Shown here: piece by piece, positions 1-11,890 of the stretch | Layout: every line of letters begins with the position of its first letter | How positions within the stretch are numbered: position 1 is the stretch's first letter | NCBI GenBank assembly: GCA_014155875.1 | Contig: JACEFZ010028301.1 | Span: 103,501-167,500, forward strand | Reading direction: 5' to 3' | Origin: Cepaea nemoralis | Taxonomy: Eukaryota; Mollusca; Gastropoda; Stylommatophora; Helicidae | Length of the DNA stretch: 64,000 nt | Made by a program: the position numbers and the translations under genes | The notes under the pieces: model-generated | Seen by the model: only the letters and a program-made list of their open reading frames with translations | Databases searched by the model: none | Told to the model about the DNA's origin: nothing

Positions 1-1879
1 AAATGAGTGGACTAACACCATACTACCCAAGCAACAGTTGAAACCATCAAAGTCCTCCACTTTCTGTGTATACCACATGTGCTGTACTCATGGAAAGTGA
101 TTTCCACCTGTTTGGACAACTCTTTGGGAGGGAAAGGTTTTCATTTGAAGCCCCAAATGTGGGCCTGACAACATAGTTCCAGCTGACCTGAACTCTTGTT
201 GCTACAAACAGCTGTTACTTTATTTCTAGGCAACTGTTACTTTAAGACATGATTTCATTGATTGGGACTAGATGTCTTCACAGATCAAACATACATAGTT
301 GGGTACATGTAGAGACACTGTTCTGGTGATTGCTAACAATTGTGTGCTTTTAGTGTTTACAGTGTGCTAGTAATTGCTAACAAACCATTTTGCACTTTCA
401 GCATGCACATTGTACTTAGTTTAGCTGCACACATTTAGTGATCTTAGTCATAGCTTCTCTAAAGTTGCTGTTGAGTGTTGTAATAACAGAAGACTGTCTT
501 ACAGCACAATATTGTCAATTTTAGTTTTTGCTATTGAAAACGTAATTGTGATATTTTAGTCACTTTGATAAACTTCATTCCAGTGTTTTCTTTTTATATT
601 AACATGTACATAACATCTGTATACTAAAGACTTTTGTTTTCTTTGTATCCGGTGGATATGTTTCTACACTAATTGATTTTGTGTCATTACAGGTGATGTG
701 AGAATACCTCACTGAAATGATTTTTGACTTTATCTGAAGTGAATTTATGGATTTTATGTTTGATTACTTCCCTTTTCATGTTGTTGTAATAACATTTCTT
801 GTCCCTGGAAAATGCCTTTTTGTTTTTGTTTTAACACTTTTTTTCAAGTGTAGATCTGATAAGAAGCACTATAATGAAATGTGTGTACTTGTGAAGATAC
901 AATTAGGAAATATATTCCAATTAGTTTGTGTTTGTTGGATTTTGAGCTGATGTATTAACACTCTTGCTGTGGTGTGATCATGTTCTGTGCAGATTTCTAA
1001 AGATGTACAAATGGTCATGTTACATCGTACATGTAAACAGATGCCTTCATCAGATTTGTTAGCCTTCATAGCCAGATTTTTAAAATATCCTATGCTGAAC
1101 TATGGAAGAAGACAAACTGACCACCTGTGTGTTATAGCTGCTGTGATTCAGCTTTGCTGCATGTGAATCTCACGTCTGCAGTGTGCGGAGGCAGACTTGC
1201 TACAAACTTCCTGCCAAAAACACCTGCATATATACTGCTTGTCAATTGTTGAAAACAAATACTTTTAAGAGTTATAGATTGCTGAGAAAATATTATTTTA
1301 TATTTGTTTGCCAAGTGTATCAGAGTATTATTGAACACTATGTTGAATTGTATTATTTCATGTGAATTATTACATTACTTTGCTGCTTTTTTTCCCAGCT
1401 TCCTTTTTCTCAGAAATTATGTAATAAGCAAAATGTATTGGCTTTAATGTATTTATTTATTTGTTTTGAATTAATGTGGGTGCATTAGTGTTTTCATGTT
1501 ATATTAATGGGCTTCACTTGTTAAATTGCATCATTTCCTAAATTGCATCAATTGTTGCTTAACCTTTACAAATTGTACTTACGATAGGCAGGCGGTCTGC
1601 AGTTTAATGTCTTTATTGTAGGGATACCATTAAAAATGAAATCTAAAGCCCGGATGTATTATTTAGATGTTACTATCACAAACAGCTTATAAATGTAGGA
1701 GTTGATTGCAACTTCCTGTGAAGGACATGCAGTTATGATATGAGTCTTCGGTTTTCTCTGGAGGTTTGGGTCTTTGGTTGTCCCTAGAGGTTTGGGCCTT
1801 TGGTCTTTAGTCTTCAACAATCTTCTTGACTGCTTGTATTCTGGATTTTTGCAGACAGGACCCAATGCTTCTGACTGAG
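1..1879. other. AT-rich non-coding DNA, possible intron/3' UTR
   Basis: No reading frame here has recognisable protein similarity. An acceptor-like pyrimidine tract ending in cattacag occurs at about 685-692 and is followed by stop codons in the next 30 bases. This could be a terminal exon with a long 3' UTR, but nothing confirms it. A small direct repeat built on gaggtttgggtctttggt lies at 1,755-1,805. I see no promoter, RNA gene or transposon ends. Confidence 0.35.
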
Positions 1880-2180
1880 CTCACACCCCAGTGTGACCCA
1901 TTTCCTTATGGGCATCTTGGATGGCTTGTCTTGACTGAATCTTGTATTTGCCAGTTGTTGCCAATGTAGGATTGTAATAAGTTGAATATCCTTGTCATCA
2001 CGATTTTTATCTTGAAGACATTTATTAACTGGTCATGTCTTACTTCATCAAATGCTTGGGTGTAATCTGTGAAGTTGTCACATTTGCTACCACCATGGGT
2101 TGTGCTTATTATGCCTTTTTTGAAGCACAATGTAACCAACTATCTTCTGTCAAGACAGCAAAGTGCCAGCACAATCTACG
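1880..2180 (-). pseudogene. Reverse-transcriptase relic of a non-LTR retrotransposon
   Basis: The minus strand reads FTDYTQAFDEVRHDQLINVF, which matches RT motif A of LINEs (F-I-D-Y-x-K-A-F-D-x-V-R-H); the catalytic Asp of the DYTQAFD block is present. After a frameshift, a segment resembling the V-R-Q-G-C-x-L-S-P block appears as VTLGCELSQK near 1,880-1,900. It belongs to the same broad group as LINE A at 12-15.5 kb. Frameshifts and the short length show it is dead. Both element ends are unrecognisable. Confidence 0.7.
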
Positions 2181-5100
2181 AAGTAAGATTATGTTTTTTG
2201 TTTTTGCAGCTTTAAGTATTTACCTATTAGTATTCTTATGCAGAAAAATCTCTCTTGTTGCAGTAGTCTAAAATCAAATGGTTCTTCATAAATTTGATGA
2301 TTGAATTTCATGTTTGCTTCTATCTTGTTTAATGTTCAGCATTACTCTGGTGATGTAACTCATCAAACATGTTTTAAAGTCTGTGCAGTCTGTCGCCAAT
2401 ACTTTCTGGAATGGTAGAACATAGTGAAGAAGAGAACCAAACTCTTGGCATGTCACAAGCTACTTGAGTAGCGTGCTGTGCTAGCTTGAATACTAGAAGG
2501 CTTTCCCTGTTGAGTTTTTATATTTGAACTTGTAATAGTTTTGGTGGTGATTTCCCTTGTACATTATTTCACATGGTCTCATAGCATTATAGTATTGCAC
2601 CAGCGTGACCAATGTAGTCATGTCATTAATTCAAGACTCAACAAAACTTGGGTGCTTTTGCTAGTCCATTCAACAACACCTTGTTTTCTTCGTATTAATC
2701 CTGAAAGATGTGATCCATGAGCAACTTAGCAAGCTCAACATGCGTGCAAGGAGTCCTGGGCACCAACCTTACTGATAGATGCATGTCCTATTCCAGGCTT
2801 AGACAATCTCAAATCCATTGAATCAGACCTTAGACGTAAAACACCAAGTCTTCCAGAATCTTAAGAGGTGTGTTCCAAGAACAGCAAATCAAGCAGCCTT
2901 TCCATGTACTGAGGAATCCAGGGTGCCAACCTCTTTATGATAGTTGCCAGCCCATTTCTGGGCTTACACAACTTTGCATCTATAGCATCAGATCTAAGGG
3001 GTAAAATCTCAAGTCTTCATTGGGATTCACACACAAGCAACCAGCCATCCACATGCTGATCCAAATCCACATCCTTTAAATGTACTACATAAACAGTGAT
3101 GATTAAATTTTGGTTTGTATACAAAGAGATGACAGTTGTATGCTATTATATATTCCGGTCAAGAAGACAGATAGCAATGTTTAATTCTGGTCAAATCTAG
3201 CCATGTTTTCCCCTCAGTCAAATCAGTCGTCGTCAGAATCTCTTGATCTGACCTGGATATATGGTATACAATATATATACATATTTATACATCTCACCTT
3301 ACTGCTGCCTTAACTAATAGGTCATTATTGTTGTGGTTAGAGTGCAACAGGATATGTTTTCATACATGCAAGCTGTACCACTGATTTGTATTGTTGTAGA
3401 TACATTTGTTTATCCCCATACAATTAGTTTGGTTGAATTGTGTACAGTGTAGTGGGTTTGCAACTGGTGGCATTAGTGAAAGTAGCTTTTCCCAATAAAA
3501 TTAGCAGAGATAGTTTATAAATGAATAGTTAATTGCTTAGCTAATGTGGTATTATGGAGGCATTCAAGATGTGGTGTTGATGAAAAATGAAATGTCAAGA
3601 ACTAGCTGAGTTGAAACACTGAGAAAAACATGTTCTGGAAAATACAACAGAATGAAGAAAACATCTTCGAAGTAATCACAAAGGGAAAAGTCTATGGGTT
3701 GGTTGCACCCTAAGACATGAAGACACACCAAAGAGGACCAAGTGTGGGGGGGGGGGGGAAGAGGCACAGTACAGACAATGGTGGAATTGAACGATTAGGA
3801 ATCTTCACGACCAGCCCAGGGACTGAAATACTTGATGATTATAGTAACATAATATGTTGATCATTATGTTAGATGATAAAGGACAGATGGAAGTGGTAGT
3901 AGTAGGTTCTGTTGTAAGTATTTCAGCAGTGAAAGTGGGCTAGTCAGCTCAGAGATAAAATAAGATAACAGAAGTAAATATTGTTATTTATTAAATTACC
4001 CTCAACCTCTAACCTGGGAAGTAATATACGTTTCATTGGGGATGATGTTTACATTTGAAAGAACCTGTGGATGTTACTCTTGGTCACTGGATTGGAAAGC
4101 TCATCCTATTCTGATGAAGGCAAAAAAAATAAATGCTTCTGTGTGCCCATTGCACATATTAAAAAACCCCTTAGCAGTTGTTAATTCATAAGTAAGCAAC
4201 CCACATTGGCCACTACTCTGGCTAAATTTCAAAACTAGAAAACATACCCACAAATATTTATAGTGTGTATTTATGCTATCTATATTTCCCGTGTTTTACT
4301 AGAGCCCTTAAGGAAATCATCACTGGAGCTACCGACTTCAGGCTTTACGCGTGCTCTCGGCAGGCAGATTTTTGTTCTGCAGAAGGAGACTAAAGCAAAT
4401 GAGTAAAATCCGGTGTAATTAAATGGATCCTCTCACATTTTAACTGTTAACATTTAAGTATCTTCAAGAATAACAGCATATGGGATTTAATGATAGCTTG
4501 AGCATGTTAGACGGAGGTAGTGGAGTTCACAGTATAAGATACTAATAACTAGGGCTTCCACACCAGCTGCTTCCTGTGGGAAAAACTAGGTCATATTTTC
4601 TATTGCTTTTTTGCTTTTTGTGTATGTAATGCTTGTGCATTGTGTTTATGATGACTTGTCCTGCAGTTTGGTATGAGTGTATCAGTTGGCCCTGTGGTGT
4701 AATCTGATTCTTTGGAACAATTCAAGGTAACATTTGGCCAACTTACAACTGGAATATTTATGCACCATTTAATTTAGAAATAATTTAAACTTGGCCTTGA
4801 TTTTGCAAAATGAGAGCTTTTATATGTGCTTGTTTGTGTTTTTGTTAAAATTTGTCCGAAAGCAAAATGTCCAACTAAAATTTTCCCAGAAGTAATGTCC
4901 AGCTAAAATCTGTGTATGAATACTTTCTGTAGTTTGAATACTTTCTGTAGTTTGTGACATTTAGTGCATTGTGTTGCACTGTTTCGTCAAGCCTTGACTC
5001 AGTACATGCTACTTTGATAAGCATTTTTTGAGGTTTGCTTTCTCTAGTGTTAGATTGACCTCAGTCTACCTACAAGGCAGCAGGTTTGTATCTCTATTCA

Positions 5101-5265
5101 TCTGGTTTCTATCCATTAACCTGTCAGACATAGGAAACCCTACCAGTAGCTGCGCTACATATAGCTTTTGGGATCATTGGACACACAAATCCCTCTAGCT
5201 CTGTAATGCGGGAACACGCCAGAGCAGCTTTCTGTAGTGTCCATGGCAGCTCAGAAAGAGCTAAC
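2181..5265. other. AT-rich non-coding DNA
   Basis: No coding similarity was found. The stretch includes a diverged tandem duplication (listed separately), an 11-base G run near 3,747 and a 20-bp direct repeat of gaatactttctgtagttt at about 4,918-4,956. Possible polyadenylation hexamers such as aataaa occur near 3,495 but are not informative in AT-rich DNA. Confidence 0.35.
2748..3018. repeat. Diverged tandem duplication, about 163-bp spacing
   Basis: Copy 1 (2,748-2,853) and copy 2 (2,911-3,018) align by eye over about 105 bp. Shared blocks are gggcaccaacc/gggtgccaacc, ctgggcttacacaa versus caggcttagacaa, gcatcagatctaagg versus gaatcagaccttaga, and caagtcttc at both ends. Substitutions and small indels are frequent, so the duplication is old. 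I do not recognise the unit. Confidence 0.6.
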
Positions 5266-5269
5266 AGAC

Positions 5270-5575
5270 AGGAGAACACAAAATAAAATGATTTATTGCC
5301 TGACATATTTCTCTGCATCTCGTCAGGTGCATGCATACTGCAGAGTTATATATCATATGAAGTGATTAAATGAATAATAGTTAAGCTGAAACAGTTAAAA
5401 CACTTAGTCGCAGGTATTGTTCGAATTGGAACATCTTTTATTCCCACCACAGTAATTTAAAATTTGACGAACTCTTTCAGTTTGCACAAAACTGGCAATA
5501 ACCGTAATAAATCGTGGTTTGTAGTTTCTGCGTTGACATTCACCAAGGGAATGCATTGTTTTGAAAATGTTTGGT
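5270..5575 (-). repeat. Dispersed repeat R1, copy 1
   Basis: R1 is an unclassified family found six times in this window. This copy carries the signature tgcatctcgtcagg followed by tgcagagttatatatcatatgaagtgattaaatgaataa (5,320-5,380) and aagctgaaac. The far part (5,512-5,570) has gtttctgcgttgacattcaccaagggaatgcattgttttgaa, which recurs in the other copies. Family members contain a stretch that can pair with itself (gacgagatgcagcgaaatat against its reverse complement), so it may be a small DNA transposon. That is inference. Confidence 0.6.
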
Positions 5576-6229
5576 ACCAATTACCAACAGCAGCTGTGCT
5601 TTGACTTCCAATCACGAATGCTTAGCTCATTATTCCGACGCACCCACCGATCTGTAATAGTTGGTCAATCAATAGGGTAGTCCATGCAAGGGATGTAATT
5701 AATGATAATAACTGTCGGTGTCATGTCGGATGGTGTGCAACTTGTTAAATTACTAGTCTTCCTCATAACTATTGTGTTTGTACTGTAGATCGGAATTTAT
5801 TTGTGTGTGTGTGTTTTAAAAAAAAAATAAACATCCACCAGGTAATGCATTACTTTAGATCAGGTCCATAGGTATCACATATTTTAGGTATCAGGTTTTT
5901 GTAATAAAAGATAGTTTAAGATGAAATTCTCTGTGTGGTCTTGTGTTTGATTGTTCTGATGCATGGCTGTATGGGATGAAATGTCTTGTAGAAAGTGATG
6001 TTCATGTTAATTGTATGTTCTTTGCAAGACCTTCGCAACCAACCCCAGACTTTATTGGCTGTATATAATTTTCTAGACAGTTTTATGTTCACTGGGTTGC
6101 GATTGATTTCTGAGCAGCTGATGCTCGTCTAAAAACAAGAGACCTGCTGTGAGTGAATGAAGTGCTAGGACCATCACATTTTGTAGGCCTGAGTGCACGG
6201 GCCAGAGCTGCCATCGAATATTTGGCTGG

Positions 6230-6370
6230 CCATGTTCATGCCTTCAGTGTCACGTCCTAACCGTTACACAGACGCTAATACCATTATGACATTTAATACA
6301 AAGAGATCTGCTGCCAAATTGCCCGCGGCTGACTACGGACCTGGGTTATCGGGATTGTGGAACCGTCTGT
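6230..6370 (-). mobile_element. SINE A fragment
   Basis: The segment tacaaagagatctgctgccaaattgcccgcggctg, followed by a cgggattg stretch, matches the tRNA-proximal half of the SINE A family (see 29,885-30,105 for the best copy). The 3' core with the agtaatggcaaac motif is missing. Read on the minus strand, the head lies to the right. Confidence 0.55.
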
Positions 6371-6480
6371 ACTGCCGCTAAGCTCCACATGTTTGACAGA
6401 AGGTGATGATATTTGTACAGTTAACCTCGTAAATAGAATGTACCTCGTAAGTAATTGCATTTTCTAATGCATGGAACAGC

Positions 6481-6574
6481 CACAGTGGTTAGTACTGGCC
6501 TGCCCAAACAGGGGTCTGGGGTCAAGCCACAGTGGTTAGTACTGGCCTGTCCAAACAGGGGTCTGGGGTCAATC
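6481..6574. repeat. 47-bp tandem duplication
   Basis: The unit beginning cacagtggttagtactggcc occurs twice in a row, at 6,481 and 6,528, with only one or two differences (gcccaaac versus gtccaaac). The short period and high identity indicate a recent slippage-type duplication within a repeat related to SINE B. Confidence 0.85.
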
Positions 6575-7017
6575 CACAGTTCAGGCGGGATCACTTTTTG
6601 TGACCAGTGTAGCTCTGTTGTCGACCCATCCTCATAAAAATGGCCAACTGGCAATTTTCATTTTGGGAAGAAAGGTGACTTAGAAAGGCACTGGCGAGCC
6701 CACCTCATATGCCCTGGCCGAGAATATTTGGAATAATAATAATAATGATAATTCAAACTTTAATGACATTATTTACGATGCGATTTCTTACTCCAAAATG
6801 ATACAAAATGGGCGGAACACATTTGCTTCATAGAACGCTGTTGGACCTTTTCATAATGGACTAATGAAGTAGACAACAGAGAGGTCTATTTTATTCATTC
6901 ATTCCCTCGGCAGGAAGTCCCAGAGTAAATCATAGTCAACAACAAACGTTAGACAGGCTTATTATTAATTTTTTTTTTTTTTATATCTGGTGGTAGCATA
7001 TTTTTAAACCAGTCATT

Positions 7018-7205
7018 CACGGGGTGATGTGGTTAGTATCACTTTTGACTTCATTACCCAGGACATTTTCTAGTACAGATTGTAGCGGGGTCGACATGGA
7101 AGTCCAGGTAAATAGAAGATTCCTGTCTGGAAGGGTATTGAAACACATTACGACCGGGCCGGCAGACAAACACGCTAGCCCAGTTTCTCCGACCTTTTGC
7201 ACAAA
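7018..7205 (-). mobile_element. SINE B copy
   Basis: SINE B is recognised by gatgtggttagtatcac, followed by cccaggacattttc, a ggtcgacatgg block and a terminal ccggcaga(c)aaacacgctagcc, which is the reverse complement of a tRNA-like A box. Related copies lie at 30,195, 31,110, 46,590, 47,320, 53,750 and 58,440. Read on the minus strand, the tRNA-like head is on the right. It is non-autonomous and has no ORF. Confidence 0.6.
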
Positions 7206-7276
7206 CTTAATTTGGGTATATTGACCCAATATTTAGATATAGGCTTGTTGACAACTTTCTAGTAGTTCATGAAATA

Positions 7277-8812
7277 TATACTGTTAAAAAAAAAAAAAAA
7301 AAGAAACGCATAGCTATCCGATGGTGTGTTTTTATGGGGTTGTAAGTAAAATTTGTTGCTAGGGTAATTAAAAACCAGCCTCAAATTTCTTTAGTGTCAA
7401 ATGCATGTGTTGACCTGAATTGCTTTCGTTTTTGTAATCGTTACAATGCAGTGGTCAATAGTGTTTATGACCAAATTGTTACATTAACTAATGATGCGCG
7501 CATGTGAAAGCTACAATATTTGGAGTGAACACTATTCACTGACTACGCAACTGAAACTCTGAAAAGGATAATGCTACACAAAACAATTCAGTTCATTTTT
7601 AAGCAAACATCTATGGCGTCTCTTTCGATAAATTTAAGGAACATTGCTATTGGCCGACTGCATGCAGGCGAAGTCAAAGTTAAGTTGCCAGGCATCTAAA
7701 CGTGCATCAGAGTACCATCAGTCGATTTTGTCACCGGTTCCAAGCCTCTGTCTCAGTTGAAGACCGGCATCGCAGTGGCCGACCCGGAGTGACAACAGCA
7801 GCGGATGATCGCTTTATTCGACTTCATCACATAAGAGACAGGTTTGCAACATCTTCCTCAACTGCCCGGCCATTGCCTGCAGAGTGGGTCTGATCAAACT
7901 GTCCGGAATAGACTGCATGAAGCTGGACTTCGGGCAGAACGCCTCATCGTGGACCTATCCTTACACGCCGCCATCGCCAAAATCGACTTTTTTGGGCTAA
8001 CCAGCATCGTCCCTGGGCAGCAGACAACCAATGGAGATGTGTCTGTTTTAGTGGTGAATCTTTCTCTTTGTTGCAGCGTCATGATAGTCAGAGAAGGGTC
8101 TACCGTGGGTGAAATGAACGTTTTGCCCACAATTGCGGTAATGAAGCCCCGCCGTACGGTGGTAGAGGTGCAATGGTGTGGGGAATGAAAAGTTACCGCG
8201 GAAGGAGTCAATTGGTTCACACTGAAGGAGGCTTTAATGCGCCACGATATGTCAATAAAATTCTTCGACCCCATGCCTTCCACTTTTGGCTACCCAAAGG
8301 TCTGTGTTTCAACAGGACAATGCCAGACTCCATTGTGCACGGTTGACCACACTGTTCCTGACTGCCAACAACATTCTCACCCTTCCCTGGCCATCCCTGT
8401 CTCCAGACACGAGTCCGATTGAACACCTGTGGGTTGAGCTTCATGAACGTGCTTGTCGCCGAGACGTTGCTCCAGCCAATCGTCGTGATCTGTTCAAGGC
8501 ACTCCAAGAAGAGTCGGCAGCCATCCCACAGGCCCACATCAGATGGCTGATCGCATCCATGCCCAGGAGATGCCAGTCACTAATCGATGGAAGAGGAGGC
8601 CACACACCATACTAACAGGAAAGCTCATACGTCTAAAAACTCTCTTGGCCCAGATGCGAAACAACTGTCAATTGATTATCTGAACCCTAAGATATTCTTA
8701 TGTGCAATTTGAACAATTAACTCATTACATTAAAAAAAGTTACTGGATATCAGAATTATGGCTATGTGTGTGCCTTCGATATCTATGCGTTTCTTTTTTT
8801 TGAACAGTATAC
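7277..8812 (+). mobile_element. Tc1/mariner-superfamily element, inactive
   Basis: Terminal inverted repeats are visible: the left end starts tatactgttaaaa and continues aagaaacgcatag, and the right end is its reverse complement (ctatgcgtttc... gaacagtata). Both ends abut TA, the target site of this superfamily. The left repeat holds an A run expanded to 18. The 1.54-kb length matches a complete Tc1-type element with one transposase gene. The interior encodes a frameshifted transposase, so the copy is dead. Confidence 0.88.
7613..8615 (+). pseudogene. Tc1-type transposase, frameshifted
   Basis: Pieces in different frames line up with a Tc1-like DDE transposase of about 340 residues. In order they are: an N-terminal helix-turn-helix (IAIGRLHAGEVKVKL, then HQSTISRFCHRFQ at 7,703), the RSGRPGVTTAADDRFIRLHH linker, DQTVRNRLHEAGLRAERL near 7,893, then FSGESFSLLQRHD near 8,049, MVWGM, and FQQDNARLH at 8,306. 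The final block is SPIEHLWVELHERACRR through GRGGHTPY, ending at 8,615. In a functional family member the first motif reads F-S-D-E-S; here the catalytic Asp is Gly (GGT). The Asp of QQDNARLH and the Glu of SPIEHLW remain. At least three frameshifts separate the blocks. Confidence 0.85.
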
Positions 8813-8954
8813 ATTCTGCTGACCTGTCGCCACAATGTGGAGGGAATATTGGTTCAATAACGTAACAGCGGAAGTGGCGCTAGCGTAGTGGCTAGACGCG
8901 CAACTGCCTGCACTGTGGTCAGAGGATCAGGGGGTATTTTTACAATTACAGGCC

Positions 8955-9175
8955 GTTAAAGTTACTTGCATATCATTTACAGGACGTCGCAGTCAACGCC
9001 GTTATTTTTTGCTGTTGTGATCTCTTGGCAAGTTTACGTTCAATAGTTTGCCTTTGCTTTCTGAACGATCGGCACCCATGCAATTTCGTAAAAAAAAAGA
9101 AAAAAAAAAAAACAACGCAAGACGGTTTGCTGTCAAACCGTCTGCAGCTGTGTTTCCAAACGGGTACCAGGAAAT
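8955..9175 (-). mobile_element. SINE A copy
   Basis: It begins tcatttacaggacgtcgcag and continues through gcaagtttacgttcaatagtttgcctttgctttctgaacga, the conserved core, to acggtttgctgtcaaaccg and gcagctgtgtttcc. An A-rich expansion interrupts it at 9,090-9,112. Read on the minus strand, the tRNA-like head lies to the right and is degraded. Confidence 0.7.
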
Positions 9176-9501
9176 GACTTGGGAAGTTGATGAGATCGGA
9201 TTGATCGATACTGAATGCCAATTGGTTGATACAAATATGGGTCTTGCACCATATGTCAAATGTGCGTTAAGGTGGTCCTGTACTTAAATGTAATACTAAT
9301 AACACCTGCAATTGTATCCAAGTCAATTCAATCTGCTAGCGTTTTTTTCCCCCCCAGTGGTTCTCAAAATGGGCAGTTACATTCCCCTTCACGTGGGGGA
9401 AGTAGTTGTGATACATAATTATATGGCAGCAACAGGGGCAGGACATCGGTTTTATGATAGTGAGTAATTTCGAAAGCTAGAAATGAGAACGGCGAAGCAA
9501 A

Positions 9502-9503
<2 letters not shown>

Positions 9504-9598
<95 letters not shown>

Positions 9599-9652
9599 CG
9601 CTCTGTGTGTGTGTACGTGGGGGTGGGTGGGTGGGTGGGGGGTGTTGTGCAC
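9504..9652. repeat. (TC)n microsatellite with (GT)n/(GGGT)n tail
   Basis: A nearly pure TC run covers 9,504-9,594. It is followed by ctcgctcgctctgtgtgtgtgt and then tgggtgggtgggtgggg to 9,645. Reading frames across it on either strand are compositional artefacts. Confidence 0.95.
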
Positions 9653-10004
9653 GTTTCTTCTGTTGTCAATGATGAGTTTCCCATAAGCCTTAACCCATTC
9701 ATGAATATCATCATAAGTCATGTTGGCTTTCGATTTAATTCCCACTCCATTCTGTTAACTTCATTTCTCTGGCTTCACTGGTTTGTCTGGTCTGTTTACA
9801 ACCATCTGTCATTGTATATTGAAATCTGTTCTATACAACATCTCAGAAATGTTCTAACTCCAGATCTCCTATGATCAGTGATTTATTGCAAATTACTTTC
9901 ATCTTTATTGCGTATCTGTCAAGCAATGTTTTTTTTTTTTTAATTTTATTTCTGTGGAGCCGGCAAGGGATTTTCATATTGCTCGTAGAAAAAACTAAGA
10001 AATA

Positions 10005-10170
10005 TGTACAGACCAGATGGAAGCAGAGGAAGAGCGGATTACGTAAACGATGGACAGAGAGAATAGCAGTGTACATGGGAATATCGATACATGAAACCCA
10101 TAAACGGACACTCTCCCACTGTTTATACTTCACCTCAACACCGCAAGGTATAAGAGGGACAAGATGAGAT
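10005..10170 (+). pseudogene. LINE B C-terminal fragment
   Basis: The plus strand reads RKRWTERIAVYMGISIHETH, then KRTLSHCLYFTSTPQGIRGT and a stop near 10,167. The same ending recurs at 23,665-23,945 (plus) and 58,190-58,325 (minus), which defines a family here called LINE B. The G-R-x-x-K-R-W pattern is typical of the basic C-terminus that follows the RT domain in RTE/CR1-like LINEs. Upstream sequence is not alignable, so the copy is strongly 5'-truncated. Confidence 0.65.
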
Positions 10171-10245
10171 GCGATGTGGATCTTTGTTTAAGCCGAGGGT
10201 ATCTTAAACCCCAACGTTAACATTTCTAGAAATCCTACAAATATT

Positions 10246-10330
10246 TATCCTTCTCCTTCTTCTTCCTTTTCTTCTCTCTCTCCTCCTCCTCCTCTTCCTC
10301 CTCCTTCTCCTCCTCCTTCTCTTCCCATCT
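10246..10330. repeat. Pyrimidine-rich (CTT/CTC) microsatellite
   Basis: This is an uninterrupted pyrimidine run of mixed ttc, ctt and cct triplets. It has mirror-repeat character and no coding meaning. Confidence 0.9.
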
Positions 10331-10639
10331 TTATACTCTTAATGCCTAAATAAGCACAAGAGAATGACTTGGGAAGTAAAGGTGTCCATCTGATCAGATT
10401 ATCAAATACCTTTATAAAATCTACACAATACCTTTTATGTTGTATGAACTCCACAGAGGGTGAATACAAAACTTGGAACGGCAATATTTTCAAAAACCCT
10501 ACAGTCATTAAAAATACACCCTATACTTCTGCTTTTCATTTCCAAATGGAGATTAGGACCCCAGGCAACTGTAACCAAACCCTTTGTTAAGTTAGGTGCA
10601 TATCCTTTAGGTGTCAGGTCTTAGTCAGATATGACTGAG

Positions 10640-10962
10640 CTACCGTATGACTGTAGACGGTACTACCTGCTTTCTGTTAGCGCCGAATGTTGGGCGGCGC
10701 TTACTAAACCCGACACCCCACATTGTGCCAACAGCTTCGGGCGGAGGAGCGCAATTGGGATGGTACAAGCCTTACCCTAGTGCGAGGAAATGCAACCTAA
10801 AGACAAAGTATCATGGCAGGGCAGACCAGGCCCTAAGCCTTGGTTGGCAGCTGGTCTAGGATCGAAGCTCCGACAGGCGGACAGTTAGAACATTGCTTTG
10901 CTGATCCGGCAGCTTCTGCAGCTTGTCTTGTTCCAGATGTATCGGTGTTACCTTTCCTCTGG
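10640..10962. other. GC-richer unclassified segment ahead of the 58-bp array
   Basis: This segment is less AT-rich than its surroundings. It contains landmarks such as cttggttggcagctggtcta and gttgggcggcgcttac but no protein-like frame. Its composition suggests part of a retroelement UTR, but I cannot assign a family. The last bases, ctctggagtgaactaggc, run straight into the minisatellite, so the unit probably derives from its right edge. Confidence 0.35.
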
Positions 10963-10963
10963 A

Positions 10964-11598
10964 GTGAACTAGGCAGGCCGAGAGAGGGATCATGCTGCAT
11001 GGGCAACACATTGTCTCTGGTGTGAACTAGGCAGGCCGAGAGAGGGATCATGCTGCATGGGCAACACATTGTCTCTGGTGTGAACTAGGCAGGCCGAGAG
11101 AGGGATCATGCTGCATGGGCAACACATTGTCTCTGGTGTGAACTAGGCAGGCCGAGAGAGGGATCATGCTGCATGGGCAACACATTGTCTCTGGTGTGAA
11201 CTAGGCAGGCCGAGAGAGGGATCATGCTGCATGGGCAACACATTGTCTCTGGTGTGAACTAGGCAGGCCGAGAGAGGGATCATGCTGCATGGGCAACACA
11301 TTGTCTCTGGTGTGAACTAGGCAGGCCGAGAGAGGGATCATGCTGCATGGGCAACACATTGTCTCTGGTGTGAACTAGGCAGGCCGAGAGAGGGATCATG
11401 CTGCATGGGCAACACATTGTCTCTGGTGTGAACTAGGCAGGCCGAGAGAGGGATCATGCTGCATGGGCAACACATTGTCTTTGGTGTGAACTAGGCAGGC
11501 CGAGAGAGGGATCATGCTGCATGGGCAACACATTGTCTCTGGTGTGAACTAGGCAGGCCGAGAGAGGGATCATGCTGCATGGGCAACACATGGTCTCT
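10964..11598. repeat. 58-bp minisatellite, 11 copies
   Basis: The unit contains gtgaactaggcaggccgaga, then gggatcatgctgcatgggca and acacattgtctctgg. Spacing is exactly 58 bp between successive copies of gctgcatggg. Copies are almost identical, with one c-to-t change near 11,481 and differences only in the edge copies, which points to recent expansion or continuing homogenisation. Unit length is not a multiple of three. Confidence 0.95.
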
Positions 11599-11635
11599 AT
11601 ATTTCAGCCCAGGCTTTGTGCTATGGAGAGGTGCA

Positions 11636-11890
11636 ACTCCATCCCTGCATATACTTTACAGGACGTCGCAGTCAACCCAAGCATTTCTTTGCTGTTGGTG
11701 ATTTCTTAGCAAGTTTACGCCCAGTAGTTTGCAATTGTTTTTTGAACGACCGGAACTCATACCTGTGTGAAACCAGCGAAATTGGGTCTGCATCCAAATC
11801 GACAGCAGCTTCGAATGCGGTATGCGGATTTACGAATTGCGCACATAACCCCTTGGCCAGAGCCCTTTGTAGACTTGCCAATAATTGGTT
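11636..11890 (-). mobile_element. SINE A copy
   Basis: It carries tttacaggacgtcgcagtca, gcaagtttacgcccagtagtttgcaattg and tttttgaacgaccgg, followed by a head region with gcggatttacgaattgcgca. The core agrees with other SINE A copies. It immediately follows the 58-bp array. Confidence 0.7.

Noticed and set aside
685..725. Splice acceptor and terminal exon near 692
   Set aside because: A pyrimidine tract plus AG is common in AT-rich DNA, and no coding sequence adjoins it. It is kept only as a remark in the feature entry.
2035..2271. 78-codon plus-strand frame with hydrophobic ends
   Set aside because: It is antisense to the RT motif A relic and has no independent support.
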